Shown in pieces: positions 1 through 14,616 of a DNA stretch of 46,441 nucleotides. Location of the stretch: positions 13,113,457-13,159,897 of the forward strand of contig NC_049992.1 of NCBI RefSeq assembly GCF_000003815.2. Direction: 5' to 3'. The notes beneath the pieces were generated by a model, which saw nothing but the letters and a program-made list of their open reading frames with translations, made no database searches and was not told the DNA's origin. A program made the position numbers and the translations under genes. Origin of the DNA: Branchiostoma floridae (Eukaryota > Chordata > Leptocardii > Amphioxiformes > Branchiostomatidae). The stretch's first letter is position 1. Every line of letters starts with the position of its first letter.

Positions 1-2191
<2,191 letters not shown>

Positions 2192-2562
2192 GGGTAGCAA
2201 GAAATTTTTGTTGCAGAACAGAAACTGCATTCATGACTATAACCTACAGAATAAGCAAGTCAAATAGTGCACTAGTGTAGGACATTGGTGGTGCTTAGAT
2301 GTTGTTGGTTGTATTGTGGTCCCTACGCAGTATAAAGACATGCTGGACACAAAGGTATGGATTAAACTGTTAAATGTGAGGTTTCCCCATTATTCTGCTG
2401 ATTCTGAGATCTTTAATACTGTATGTTGAAACAAGAAGGATTGTGAAGTACCTGAGGTACATGGTAAATATGAAATATATGCTTTTCAAGAAGAAGAAAC
2501 TGCTGGAGACATAAAAAATTAAGAAACAAACAAACGAAAAGAAATTGATTATGCATTTGTAG

Positions 2563-2568
2563 TTTATT
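2563..2568 (-). terminator. Possible polyadenylation signal of the NLR gene
   Basis: The + strand reads tttatt, giving AATAAA on the minus strand about 570 bases beyond the NLR stop codon. No nearer canonical signal was found. If used, the NLR and TPI transcripts would overlap tail to tail by roughly 100 bases. Confidence 0.25.
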
Positions 2569-2668
2569 GTCCCTGTCTGGGCTGAAGCAACGCTATCATT
2601 TTAAATTATATATTTGTAGTGGGTTAAGGGACTGAATCTGTCATGAAGTTTAGTTTGGCACTGTGAGC

Positions 2669-2674
2669 AATAAA
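2669..2674 (+). terminator. Polyadenylation signal AATAAA, TPI gene
   Basis: A canonical AATAAA followed by T/G-rich sequence lies 478 bases after the TPI stop codon. It is the best candidate cleavage signal for the + strand transcript. Confidence 0.5.
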
Positions 2675-3139
2675 TGTTTTGATGGTCATGTTGTAGATGC
2701 TTCGACACTGTTTGATAACAATTCACAGAGAACCATATATGGAATACAGGACTAGAGGCTAAAGTGTTACTGGTACATACAACTCAGACACAATTTATAC
2801 AATCTTTTTTGCCTATAAACGTTAACTGTCATACCTTTCATCTCTTACTGTATTTAAAGCAACTTTGATTCACTTGAGATTGACAGTTGTATTGATCGAC
2901 TCATAAAATCATTCTTTTATGTAAGAGAAAACTAGAAATTTCTTGGAGGAAATGCACCTAAAAATCTTGCAGATTCCAATATATACATTGACATTAGTAA
3001 TCAGTATTATTGACATTGCAAGGAAAACAGTACAAAATGAGCATGTTACATTGCTGGTATGTACATCAGGCAAACAAGAAGACATGCACAGTACATACAT
3101 TAACATATCAAAAATATTACACATAACATTAACTTTAGT

Positions 3140-6100
3140 TTACATAACATTGCATTTGCTTTTTCCAGCTTCCTTTGGTTTTGTACCAGACATCTCTCTC
3201 TCTTTACTTGTCTCAACTACCTCAGCCTTTTCTTTCATGGATTCGTCCCCTTCAGGATCAATGTCACTTCTAACTGCAGACATTTCATATCTACTGTCTG
3301 CTATATTTCTATTTGTCTGACCCTCAGTTCCCTTGTGAAACAGTTCAGGTGTGCTTGTCTCTAGTGGATCATCACTCTGTGAGTACTGTGCAGACCTTTT
3401 ATAACTGCTTTCTTTATGAGGTGGTATTGACTGAGATGAAGACACAAAATTAGATGAAGAAATGCTAGTTTGCATAAGAGTATGACGTATTGGCTCATGC
3501 ACATGTATATTTTGATGGCTGGAGTCAACCCCATGACATTGTTTCAGTATTTTTACACCTTTACTACTGAATCTATTGGAGCTGACATTTACATGAATCC
3601 GACTTTCCATTCTCTTCACAGTATCAACTACAAGCTGAGCAACAGCATCAGTCATCTTATTGCCATGCAAGTCTATCCAATGTACCCTTGGGAGGAAACT
3701 TATCTTTCCCATCAATACTGTACCACCCCTATCAGAGATGCCATTGGAAGAGAGGCCAAGACGCTCCAGTGACCTCATGCAGTGGAAACCCTCTGCAATC
3801 GCAATACACCCATCATCTGACAACTTGTTATAACCCAGATCAAGGTGTTTTAAGCAGGTCAAGTAGCCAACGTGAGCTGGAAATGATTTTGCACCAGATA
3901 CAGAAATGTTGTTATAACGAAGGGTTAAACGTTCGATTGAACTCATCTTGTGGAAAGCTTCAGTGATCAAAATGCATCCATCATTTGACAACTCGTTGTA
4001 ACTAAGATCGAGGTCCTTTAGACATTCTAAGTGATGAAGACTCCTTGCAAGTGCTTGCTTTGTCCCAACATCTGACATTTTTACACGCAATCGTAGTCTT
4101 TGTAGCTTTCTAAGTGCATTGAAATGCTTCACAGCATGAGAAAGAGCCTTTCCTTGTTCATGGTAATCCTTACCAATCTCAAGCTCCATTAAACTAGGTA
4201 GCTTAAGAAACAGCTTTCCTATTGCTACACCCATTGCATCATTCCATTCAGCCTGAAGTACAGTTATGTTGAGTTTGGTCAACTGCCATGAGCCCTTAAT
4301 CCTGTCACACATGGCTTCCAGTTCAGTAGCAGTTACAAAATTGCACTTGTTCAACTCTAGGTCCTGCAAGCAGGGAAGACATGTCAAGCTGGGCATTAAC
4401 ATAGTTGTTGCACTAGTAGTGAGTTTGGATGTACTGGAGTATTTGGTACTTGGGGAAATGTGGCCAACAAGATCACCCTGAACATAATTCCAATGACTAA
4501 GTTCCAGGTAAGTGAGCGAAACCATGAGCTTCATAGCTTGTGTCAGCTGGAGCATCTGAGTGCTGTTGATTGTGCCTGATGGAAACATTCTGATCCATAA
4601 CTTCTTAAAAGAGATTTTGCACCTGAGTGGTCCCTTAAGTTTACTTCCTGCTTTTTTCACTGCAAATAACAGAGGGATACACTGCAGGAGTAACAGAATG
4701 AACTTTCTGTCAGAGACGTCAGACCACAAATTACTGAACAGCGAAACAGACTCTTTATCTGGTTCATCTTCCAATTCTCTAAAGATCATTGACTCCTCTT
4801 TTTTCAGTTTGCTTCGATCACAAAGTCGGACTGACTGAACCACATTAGACTGGTTGATAAACTTGATAGCTGCTGAAGTGAACAACAGGGAGAGGACACT
4901 CTCTGAAGAAACATCTAAAACACTTCCGTCAAAGATAGATTCAATACACGGATACAAATTCTGTACATGATTTGTTTCTGCCAATGCTATCAAAGAAGTC
5001 TCTACCCTCTCAAATGGACTATTAAACACACCACTGTTTGCCAAAGCTGACAGAAAGTCACCACCCCTGTCACTTAAAAGCCCACTCACGAAGAAACAAA
5101 CAAGTGGCATCCTGCCTGCATTCTGTACCAGTTGGTTAAGTACAGCCATGTCTGTCATTCTGTCTAAAGCATTCTTGATGTACAGTGCTACACAGTAGTC
5201 ATGTAGGAACGTGTTAACAAAAGTGTACCTTTTAGTTTCAGTCAATGTGACTAGGCCAAAGACTGCAGAGTCAAAACCCTTTCTTTCATCTGCATTGAGA
5301 TCTATTTCTCTGCAGTTGCCTTGCACAATGCTGTCCAGCCCGTTTGATCCTAACAATATCAATGATTCAGTTATCTTTTCAGATAAAGAGACATGTTCTT
5401 GTTCCAAATTGCTGCCAGTTTGTCTTCCAAAATGATTGCATAGAGAATACTGCAAGAGCTCTGTGAGGGTTTGGGGGAATGTGTGATTTCTCTCTAACCA
5501 ATAGGTAATGATATGTGGCCAGAAGAAAGGGATCAATACAACAAGTTCTACTACAGGATCTCTCCATGCACTGTCTAACAGTGTTTTAACCTGCTCTGTG
5601 TCATCAGGTAGATACTCTTCCGCAAAGGTTTCCCAGGTGGTAGCTCTCACTCCAGGGGTCACAGTCAGACTCTGAAACTTCTGGACTGTCTGTGCCATTT
5701 CTGTAAGGTATCAAAATGGTGTAATGTTATTGCTAGGAGTATGTACCTTTTGTCATTATACATCATTGATTTGTCGACTTTTTATACCCTTTTGGGCTGG
5801 AGGAAGGATTAATTAATGAACCTTCCTCCGTGACAGAGGTAGTAGTCCACATCTCTCACAGCTATTTTCTATACTCACTATACTCAGGTAACATTCAAGT
5901 ACTTTAAATACCTCCTCCTTTGAAATATTCTGTCCACTGCCAGTACTGCTCTTCCAGCATGATGACCCGCACCGCCAAGTCTTCCCCGGCAAGTGTTCGC
6001 ATCTCATCAGTGATGAGACAGTCGGTGAAGTTACTACTGAGCTGTCCAGACTTAAAGTCGCCCCAGAACTTGTCTAAAGTTGTCATATTTTGAGGAACTA

Positions 6101-7693
6101 AGTGAAGAATAGCGCAGCCTATCTTGACGTCAACAATGTGTAAACCTGATTGATAATTACTGACCAACATGTCTTTTGTCATGCTTTCTATCGTTTCCTT
6201 CGGAAGAAGACCTTCTGCTTCCTTGAGTAATTCTAGCTGCTTTTTCACCACATGCCCTCGCTTTTCCCAACGACTTATGGCTATTTCTAACTGCTTTTCC
6301 TTTTCATTCTTAATTTGATCGTCCACCCCCTGTTCGCCACTTGGCCCTGCAGCATGCATGTCTTGACGATTGAAACTGGTTTCGTCGTCTGAGGAGCTGG
6401 GATCACTTGATGGAAAAGGTGTCAAAGTCAAAAGCGTTTGGATCGCTGCAAAGAGAAAGAAAAAAACAATGCTAATAAAACAGTTTTAAGACGACATATC
6501 GTCATGAGTGTCGTTGTTGACAGTAAAAGTCACATGGTCTTCTCGGTGATTCTTGATAATGACGTATACCTTGGATTTCAATGTCAACGTTAGCATATCG
6601 ATCCAGATTACTTATTCAAACTTTATTTGGATGTCTTTGCTATAATTTAAATCCAATCTATTTGTTTAAACCCCGTTACAAACCTGCAGGTGGAGGTGTG
6701 CTACATCTCAATGTAGAGAGTCGCTGAACGACTTCTGCAGCGATGTTTGTCAGCTCGTCAGTAACATCATCTCTCTGTACACGCCTTGCACTCATCTGTT
6801 TCAGTGTGGGAGAGTATTTACCGACTAACTCACTAAACGCCTTGAAGCTGTCCTCGTTAGCATCGACCCAAATGGGGAATATCCGTTTGTTATTTTTCAG
6901 ACACGTTTCAAACTCCAGTCTAGGCCAGTAGGGTTTGTTCAGGAATGCTGTACTGACGACAACAACAACAAGTTCCAAACTTTGACTCGATAAGGTAGAA
7001 ATTATTCTGTCCCTAATAACTTCACCCGGCTTGATGGAAACGTCATCGAAAAATACGTCCTTCTCCGCCAACCCTTCTTGTTGTAGCGTGGCGACTAAAG
7101 GGCGGACAAACGATTCTTTGTCTTCGCCTGCGTGGATGATGAATACACGGGGCGCTGTGGAAAGGATGAAAATATATGAACTATCAATGGCGTAAAAAAA
7201 AGAAGTCAATGGCGTCAAAAATATTTGTTAAAATTTCCGAAGATCGAATCAAGCAATCCAGACCTACGTGTGCGAGAAAGGGGCATGTTAGCTTATTGCA
7301 CACAATGATGAAGATGAGAACACCCATTCTTTGTTTACTTCGAAGTATGAAATGTGATAAGTCCAAGCTGAACATGATAACGTCTTAGATACTGTTGTAC
7401 ATACCTTCAGGTGGTCCCTGCTGGCCTTCATCCTTCAGTATCCGCGCTAAATGCGGATAACGGTGCTTCAGAGCCTCTCGAAACACAGCAAATGCAGTCG
7501 GTCCTCTGGTAGGAAGAATGTCTAACAAGGCTTTAGCTTGGTCTTCACGAGTTTGCTGATTTTCAATCAGGTCAAGGTTCTCACCATTCAGAGTTCCGCT
7601 GTCCAAAAGGCGCCGCCGAATGTCCCTGAACCGCAGATCACTTGTTATCTCTAGCCGATTGGCAAGAAGGAGGGCTCGGTGCCTTTCCTCCAT
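3140..7693 (-). CDS. NLR-type protein: CARD - TIR - TRADD-N-like - partial NACHT - LRR (1284 aa model)
   Basis: Probable cytosolic innate immune sensor or adaptor. Minus-strand exons are 7693-7405, 7154-6684, 6445-5912 and 5700-3140; each junction is GT-AG and all join in phase 1. The start ATG at 7693 has a good context (atcATGG) just after a possible acceptor, so a 5' UTR exon is likely. Residues 1-96 are a CARD-like helical domain (MEERHRALLLANR...). Residues 97-253 are a TIR domain (RVFIIHAGED, BB loop DDVSIKPGEVI, WPRLEFE with Glu177). Residues 254-431 contain a domain (VDVKIGCAILHLVPQN..., FWGDFKSGQL) that resembles a TRADD-N-like module (moderate certainty). Residues 432-~650 look like the helical C-terminal part of NACHT (FPQTLTELL, TFVNTFLHDYCVALY). 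RI-like LRRs follow (LKDLDLSYNELSNDG, LKHLDLGYNKLSDDG), then a Ser-rich charged tail. No Walker A or B motif exists in any exon or intron. Confidence 0.85.
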
Positions 7694-9409
7694 GATTTCC
7701 TGTATTTTGCAATGTCTGTAACTCGTGAACACTTAGTGCTTTTCTTCTTTCATCATGCGAGCACTAGCAATAGTTGATCAGACATTCGTCGTTAAAACGA
7801 ACGGCTTAGGAACTTGAATTTGCTATGCCAATCATTATCGTCACTCGTACAGACCTACAGTACAAGGAAACATAATCATGAGGTTTAATTCTTGTTCATA
7901 TTTTGCTTGTTTAATTTGTCTGATTGTTTATCCACCTTTAATTTAGTTGCATTTCCCTTCATCCTTTCTCTGTTACATCACTGCCAAGTGCATTAGTGCA
8001 CAAGTTGACATTGTATCGATCACATTTGTACGCAATAGTGACAATACATTAGTACTAGACGGACAATACGACAACCGTTTCGGTCGGTATTCGCGACGAG
8101 CCTGGGTACGGAAAGTGTTGCAACATGCATAAGTGGAAGAAGCCTTCATCAGGACTACGGTCTTTGCCATTACGGTACAGGCTTTCCTAAACAATCTGTA
8201 AACGGTTTCTATCGATGTCAATGGCTGTATATGATATGCTAGCATACGAGTGTTATAGGGACTCATCGATGGAACTTCAATTCTACTTCCGCATTACCCC
8301 GCCGTACATAATAGTCAATCATACATTAGTGAAAGGAATCAGCCAGATATTTCTATGACCTAATGTCACCATGATAAACAGAGGTCTGGATAGGATAGAA
8401 CTTTCATACCTTGGTGTTGTCTGACTTACATCGAAAAGAAGTTACGCAGACCAACCAAATCTTTACCTTTACCTGGCGTAACGGCGTAACGGGAGAAAAG
8501 GTGAAACCCCGCATCAAAATGAGGCTGTATGGAGTTTATTGACCCTATCCCATAGGACTACGCGCGGACCACGGCTAGTCAGGTTCTTTCAGCACAGCAT
8601 CCTTGGCCAATTTGTCCCTTTAGATTAGAGGTAACGAAAGTCAGTGTTCAATGAACTCAATCATTTTAGCCTGAGTTAATCGCGCTTCTTAGGCCCGTCC
8701 TACATTGCCGCGCCCATCATTGCCGCGGGGAGGAGGCTACAAGCTTCGGATAGCGGAGTTTGCGTTACACAGACTAAATCATTTTAAACCACAGAAAGAT
8801 AAGGGAGCGTGAGCAGTAGAAACTAGTACATGTTGTTTCGTGGAGAAACTTTATTTGATAAAGATCTGCAAAGTTTAACTACGGTGAGACTTAAACTGTT
8901 TTTTTTTAATTCCATTTAAATTCAAGACTAGAAAGACACATTACATGCAATACAATGCTAAAGGGTAATTAAAACATAACAGTCTGCTAGTTTAGAGACC
9001 ATTTATTACCCCTCCTGCTCCATTAAACTGTATTTCGTTTCGTTTTATTGTTTCTAAACATTTCCATCCACTTGAGATGGACATTTTTGTAATGTTCTAA
9101 AGATGGTCTGAAAAAAACTTCAACTTTCTTCGATAAAAACTAAAAACTTGATACTTAATTGGAAGAAGTGCATGTTTTAGATTTATGATCTAAATAGCGT
9201 TTCTCAACTTCAACCTGTCATCCCCTCTATCGAGTGGGAATGGTATAGCCCAGCTGCATTCCGACAATGCCTTTTTCGCCTTAGCGGTCCATAGCTATTA
9301 AACATAGGTCTTTCCCATTGCATTCTGATGCCTACAGGGTTTGTTTATCGTCATCTTAAAGCTAATCAACAACCTTCGTGACGCAGTTATGTGAGTGATC
9401 CAAAAAGGC
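7694..9409. promoter_or_regulatory. Head-to-head intergenic region between NLR gene (-) and gene A (+)
   Basis: About 1.7 kb separates the start codons of two divergently transcribed genes, so both promoters probably lie here. I see no coding exon. Short frames near 7947-8266 overlap on opposite strands and have no domain. I cannot point to a convincing TATA box. A 5' UTR exon of the NLR gene may end near 7699, where its acceptor-like sequence lies. Confidence 0.45.
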
Positions 9410-12400
9410 ATGTTTTACACGTTCCTTGTCCTGGCTGCTCTGGGATCGAACACTGTCCTTGGGTTCTCGTACACAACAAGTAAGTCTGCAATGTTTTGAT
9501 TTGCTACCCTCCCCAACAATCGCAGCCATTTTGCCATTCTATAAATAATTTGCCTTCTATAAAATGTTATCTGAGGTTACGACGCATATATGTCGTAGCT
9601 TTCATAGCTACTACCTACATCCAGAACGTTAGAACGGCCATACATATTATGCTCATGGTAACATCTGTTTTTCTTTGGAACCAGTTGATGAAGTTGCAAG
9701 ATCTGCATGTAAATTAACATCTGGCGTATCCAGTGCGCGCAGTTTTACATGAGGCCTCAGCAAGTAAATGTTATGGATGACATCGATGCAGATTGCAAGA
9801 CAGGGCGAAAAACAAGATGGGTAAAAAAAAATGGACGCCATAAACGTTCAATAATTAAAGCGACAAAACATAGTCTAAACATCACAGCCAACCAACAAGT
9901 CTTTCATTTCCGTATTCAAGGGTGCACACAGTGTCAGTGTGATAGACTGGTATCATTTGGCAAGTTGACAACTACAGTCATGGCTACCACATTGGGGCCA
10001 CTATGACTATTGAACTAGTTTCACTTCTACAACTGCAGACATGGCTACACGTTTCTCGGCAGTATCACTTCTATAAGTGAAATCAAGGTTGCCACACTAG
10101 CTACCCTGTAGTTTCCCATTTTGGTACTTTCTTCTCATGTTCACCATCTCCGTAAGGGAAATTCCATCTTTGTTCGCATTGATGATGTTATCCATAGAAT
10201 TTATTTGCTGTGGCCTAAGAAGCAAACGTTTTTCCTTGCACTGCTACATGGTCATGGTCACGATCTTTTTGTTTTGCTTTTATAGACGACTGAATGGTCA
10301 TTATTTTGACTGACCTTGCGTTATCTTGCGCATTTTATATAGGGGTAAAATTTTCGGTATGCCAAGTTCGGAGTAATAGGACACATGCAAAAGTCAAGGC
10401 ACACTTCAACCTCCAGTGTGACGAAACAGTTCTCATTTCCTATCTTTCCTCTTACGTCCGGAGTTCCATGTACGTTTCCTGTAATGTTTTGTCTTCCTGA
10501 TCTGTTGACCAAACATGAAATCCCTTATTCTAGTTTACATGAAGGAGAATTGTGGCAGCACGGCATCGCTGGGAAGTGCAGGGTATATCGAGTGGGACCG
10601 GGATGGCAGAAGCTATGACCACCGCGCCGACTGTTCCGTCATTCTGAAGACGGGCAGTACGAGTGAACGGATAGCATTGCAGGTAAGAATTGTTTGTATA
10701 TTAAACAAGCACCAAATGTGATTATTAAACTCCAAGTAGAGGTTTGGGTGGAAGTTTGGGGCGATTAACCGATTCTATGTATTGTATGTATATGTTTTTT
10801 GTTTTGCTTGACGAGAACGATGCATTTTTCACAAACATTTATGTCTGTGTTTGTTTTGGTAAAATATCATTTAGCTATTGTCACAAATAGATTGACGTTA
10901 CGTATGGTTTTCCGTAATGCTCGGATACTTCACAAAGTTGAGTCTAGTCTGGGGTGAAAACATAACATAAGAACTAAACCTTCCTTTTTTATTCTATAGT
11001 TCATCGATATTGACATAGAAGAAAACGGTCAGCATTCCTGTTATGACTATCTCTACCTGTACGAGGGCGCTGTGACCAGTTTTGACGGCACCACTCCCAA
11101 CAAGGAAATCTGCAACTCTCAACTCATTGTGGCCTACACTTCCTCAACCTCTGTAATCACGCTACGCCTTGTAACAGACAGTTCCACCAGAGGGTCCTTC
11201 AAGATACTGTATACTACTTACATGAACGCTGTCCACGGCACAGGTATGGTTCGTCTTTCATTGAATCGTGTTGATGTTTTCTACATGTCCAGAGCTTCGC
11301 TGTAAAGACATGCCATACTCAGTAAAAGCTCTGCCTGTTTTGCCACCCTTGCCCCTTCCCAGGCTGCTACAGTAGCTGGTTCCTGTGCTCCAACTACCGC
11401 TGTATCCACTCGGAGCTGAAATGTGACCGGATGGATAATTGCGGGGACGCCAGTGACGAGCTCGAGTCTGCTGGGTGTCGTACAGGTACATGGATCTGTC
11501 AGGGTAACGTTACAGATCTGCAGAATCGCCGATTCTAACGGTAGAGTCTGATGTCCCGATCAGACTGTCTGTCGACATGACGTGCTAGATAGGTCCAGTA
11601 CTTGATAAATCCTACATTTCAAGTCAATCCTTATATTATGTAAGAAACTAGGTCCATAGCCAGCATCAAGATCTATTAGTCTATACTCAGCTTCGTGTGG
11701 CCATTTGGTCCCACTCCGCTAGTAGACCACACTCTATTTCCGCACGTTACGAATTGAGTAATAACGTTAAATGAAGGAAATTCTGATATGGACTAGAAAT
11801 AGTACTGCGAGTTGTCTATGTACATTTTAGCATCTGCGATATATACATGGTGATTTCGCACATGGCTACAGGGTCCTACAGGTAACATGTGCAATTGGCC
11901 TTCGAGAAAAAATGATTACTTTACAGTTTTTTATCGACGATATAGTGAAATACACGTAGAAACAAAATTAGCCTTTCGCCATCCTCCTTTAAATAAGATG
12001 ACGGAAAACATTCGGCCAACGTTAACAGATGGCACGTGTTTTTCGGAGTCCCAACATTTTTTACCTATCTTTCAGGTGACTCTCTCGATCGCTGCGCAAA
12101 CGGAGTTAGTGTACACGGCGGGCGTGTGCACATGTGTAACGGTGTAGCGGAATGTTCGGACGGAAGCGATGAGTGGACCAACTCCTGGGCCTTGTGTCCT
12201 ACTCGTGAGTAAAGTACTATGTCGATATTACCACACATGAACACTCCAAACACTGCATTACCCTCGGGTATCTTGTCGTAAAAAGATGACAATACCTATA
12301 CTTGTTCAATTCTTTACACTACCAATCTGTCTGTTGTTATTTATAGCGAATATTTCTCAATTGTACATGTTATTTTTTATTTATCTTATATATATAATCA

Positions 12401-14345
12401 CACTTGTATTCAGATAAGTATTAGCTTAGTTAAGTGGAGGAGGGCCTCAAGCCAAGCAGACTCTCCCCTCCTCCGGTACTTTTATTTACCTTTTTTGTAC
12501 TTTGTTGTAATTTGTTATTTATGCACAATGCCACAAACAAACAAACTTTTACCTGTCCTTTAGAGGAGATGCACGGTAGCTGCGGCTCGTTGGTGACGCT
12601 CCAGCCAGGCACGTCCGGTTACATCATGTACAGCCGGTACGTGCCGTACAGCCGAGGGACGGACTGCACCGTCCAGTACAACACACAGAGTGGCTACGTC
12701 ATACGTCTGCTGAGTTGGGACGTCAGCGGGATGGACTACCACTGCTACGGCACTCTATTCGTTAGTTGAAGATTATATTTTAGCGTGGAATAATGCAAAA
12801 ATGTACTCTCTAAGCAGAAATTAGGCTCCGACTTGTTTGGGGCGTCTTTATGCGTTACTATCAGGATTTCTGCTGGCTTTTGTCCACCACTCTCCAATCC
12901 CTTGGCTGCAAAATGTACACAATTGTAAAGCAACTATGACGTGTTGAAGTGATGAGGTACACATCGATTTTACATTGATACAAATAGCACTCAGCATTTG
13001 CGGAAGAGTATGTAAGTTAAGCACATACATCAGTGGACTTGCCCGCTGCTGTAGTGATTGCACAAATGTTGTGTGGCCCAGGTCTTCGGAAACGGAGATG
13101 GGTGCCGCCCTATGCCATATCCTGGTCCGGGAAGGACTTTAATATGACTTTTGACATTGAAGAGCCACATGAAGAATAGCTGTCATAGATAGAAAATTGA
13201 ATTGTGGTCAAGGTCAAAGTGTTGTTTTTTTTTGCTTTCCAGCTCTGCGATGGCATCACGGGTAGCTGTGACTCATGGGAAAGTGACTTCAGTGTCTGCT
13301 CCACTTCAACAGACGACACCTCTTACGTCACTTCCGGAGAGGAGCTCACGATTCGATTGGCCTCGGACTGGTCTAAATCCGGGAACTTTGAGATATTTTA
13401 CAAAATCGAGCAGGGAGGTGAGTCAGGGGTCTCTCTCTCAGTTCCGTTTTCATTACCGTAATGTGAACAAAAAGTCATTTGCAAAACACAAATAACTGAG
13501 AAAAAAATTTGGTTTAAACTTACCGGCAGTGGTCTATCTTTTGCTCTACTCTATACTACTCCACTCTACCTACCCTACTCTACTGTACCTACTCTACCCT
13601 ACTCTAAGCTACTCTACTCTGCCCTACTCTACGCTTCTCTACGTTACTCTACGCTACTCCGCTCTACTCTACTCTACGCTACGCTACTCTACTCTACTCT
13701 CTCTCTCTCTCTCTAGCTACTCTACTCTATCCTACTCTACTCTATCCTACTCTACTCTACTCTACTCTACTCTACTCTACTCTACTCTACTCTACTCTAC
13801 TCTACTCTACTCTACTCTACTCTACTCTACTCTACCTTACTCTAACTCTATTCTACTTTATCCGATGCTCGGCTAAACTTTTTTTATTTATATCTCCAGG
13901 TACCTCTGGCAGCAGCACCGTTGTGACAGTAGTAGTGATGATTGTAGCGGTTATCCTAGTGATCGGCTGTCTGGTATACTGTTGCGGTAAAAAGAGCCGG
14001 AGCTCGAGTGGTGACGATGATATAGTGGAAGGTGAAACGGTCCAATGGCCGGGTGAAACCCCAAGAGACAACATTCACTTGCACCCCACAACTGTGGTCC
14101 ACACTGACAGACCGCGCTCCGTGGGAACACCCACCATCGAGCGCGTCCCACCACAACCAAGTCCCCGTCAATACTCGTATCCATCCGCTCCTCCACAGCC
14201 AGAGAACAGTCCAGTACCCCCCTCGGTAAGGGTAGAACCCCCTACCCCTTCGACATCGACAGGAGAGCCCCCCACCCCACCGCCCTCGTATGACCAGGCG
14301 CTGTGGATGCCAACAGAACCACCAGCATCGGCACGGCAATCTTGA
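9410..14345 (+). CDS. Gene A: modular membrane receptor, SP-CUB-LDLa-LDLa-CUB-TM-PPxY tail (510 aa)
   Basis: Exons are 9410-9479, 10534-10682, 11000-11243, 11363-11485, 12076-12204, 12564-12760, 13243-13417 and 13900-14345. All have GT-AG junctions and compatible phases. The start encodes a signal peptide ([18 protein letters not shown]). Residues ~24-154 form a CUB domain (four Cys: [26 protein letters not shown]). Residues 155-195 are a canonical six-Cys LDLa ([20 protein letters not shown]). Residues 196-238 are a second LDLa with only four Cys (AECSDGSDE kept). Residues 239-362 are CUB2, with exon sizes like gene B. The last exon gives a membrane span (~369-391, [20 protein letters not shown]), a CCGKK stop-transfer and a Pro-rich tail ending in [12 protein letters not shown]. 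No kinase, ITAM or ITIM is seen. It is probably a type I plasma-membrane protein; its ligand is unknown. Confidence 0.85.
13536..13860 (+). repeat. (CTACT)n pentanucleotide microsatellite in intron 7 of gene A
   Basis: About 300 bases are built of CTACT/CTCTA repeats, nearly pure from about 13735 to 13835 and interrupted by a short (CT)n run near 13695. It fills most of the intron before the TM/tail exon. The long open frame across it on the + strand is a by-product of the repeat and is not a gene. Confidence 0.9.
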
Positions 14346-14374
14346 TAAAACTGTATCATGCAGTTTTATCAAGA
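14340..14374 (+). other. Perfect stem-loop spanning the gene A stop codon
   Basis: Two 14-base arms (14340-14353 and 14361-14374) are exact reverse complements around a 7-base loop. The first arm contains the TGA stop at 14343-14345. In the mRNA this would be a stable A/U-rich hairpin at the termination codon. Confidence 0.6.
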
Positions 14375-14610
14375 ACTATCATACCTTTATACCATCATTG
14401 ACATGATCACCAATTAAGGGTATGTTATTATACCACTGGGATCACCGGCAAAATGTCCATGAAACACACTGACCTCATCAATTTTTACTACACGCTACAT
14501 TGTAGCTTTGATAAGAAAACTCCTTTGGTTTGTTGCTCTGACGCTTGATATTTGCTTAGACTTAATATTTAAAAAAGCATGTTTTATCTGTTCCAAATGT
14601 GTGATTTCTT

Positions 14611-14616
14611 AATAAA
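14611..14616 (+). terminator. Polyadenylation signal AATAAA, gene A
   Basis: Canonical AATAAA 266 bases after the gene A stop codon; the first one met in the 3' flank. Another AATAAA occurs near 14771. Confidence 0.45.

Larger units (their letters stand above)
2192..3139. other. 3' regions of TPI (+) and of the convergent NLR gene (-)
   Basis: No coding sequence is supported here. It holds the TPI 3' untranslated region and, from the other side, the 3' end of the NLR gene. The short reading frames present on both strands have no recognisable domain. Confidence 0.6.

Noticed and set aside
2943-3320. 125-codon plus-strand frame
   Set aside because: Mostly antisense to the NLR C-terminal tail and 3' UTR, no domain or splice signals.
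5813-6007. Short minus-strand frame between NLR exons as a possible missing NACHT exon
   Set aside because: Overlaps the 5912-6445 exon in another frame and has no P-loop; the direct junction 5912/5700 is in phase.
13529-13876. 115-codon open frame rich in Tyr, Ser, Leu and Thr
   Set aside because: It is the CTACT microsatellite read as protein; it lies in an intron of gene A and has no domain.
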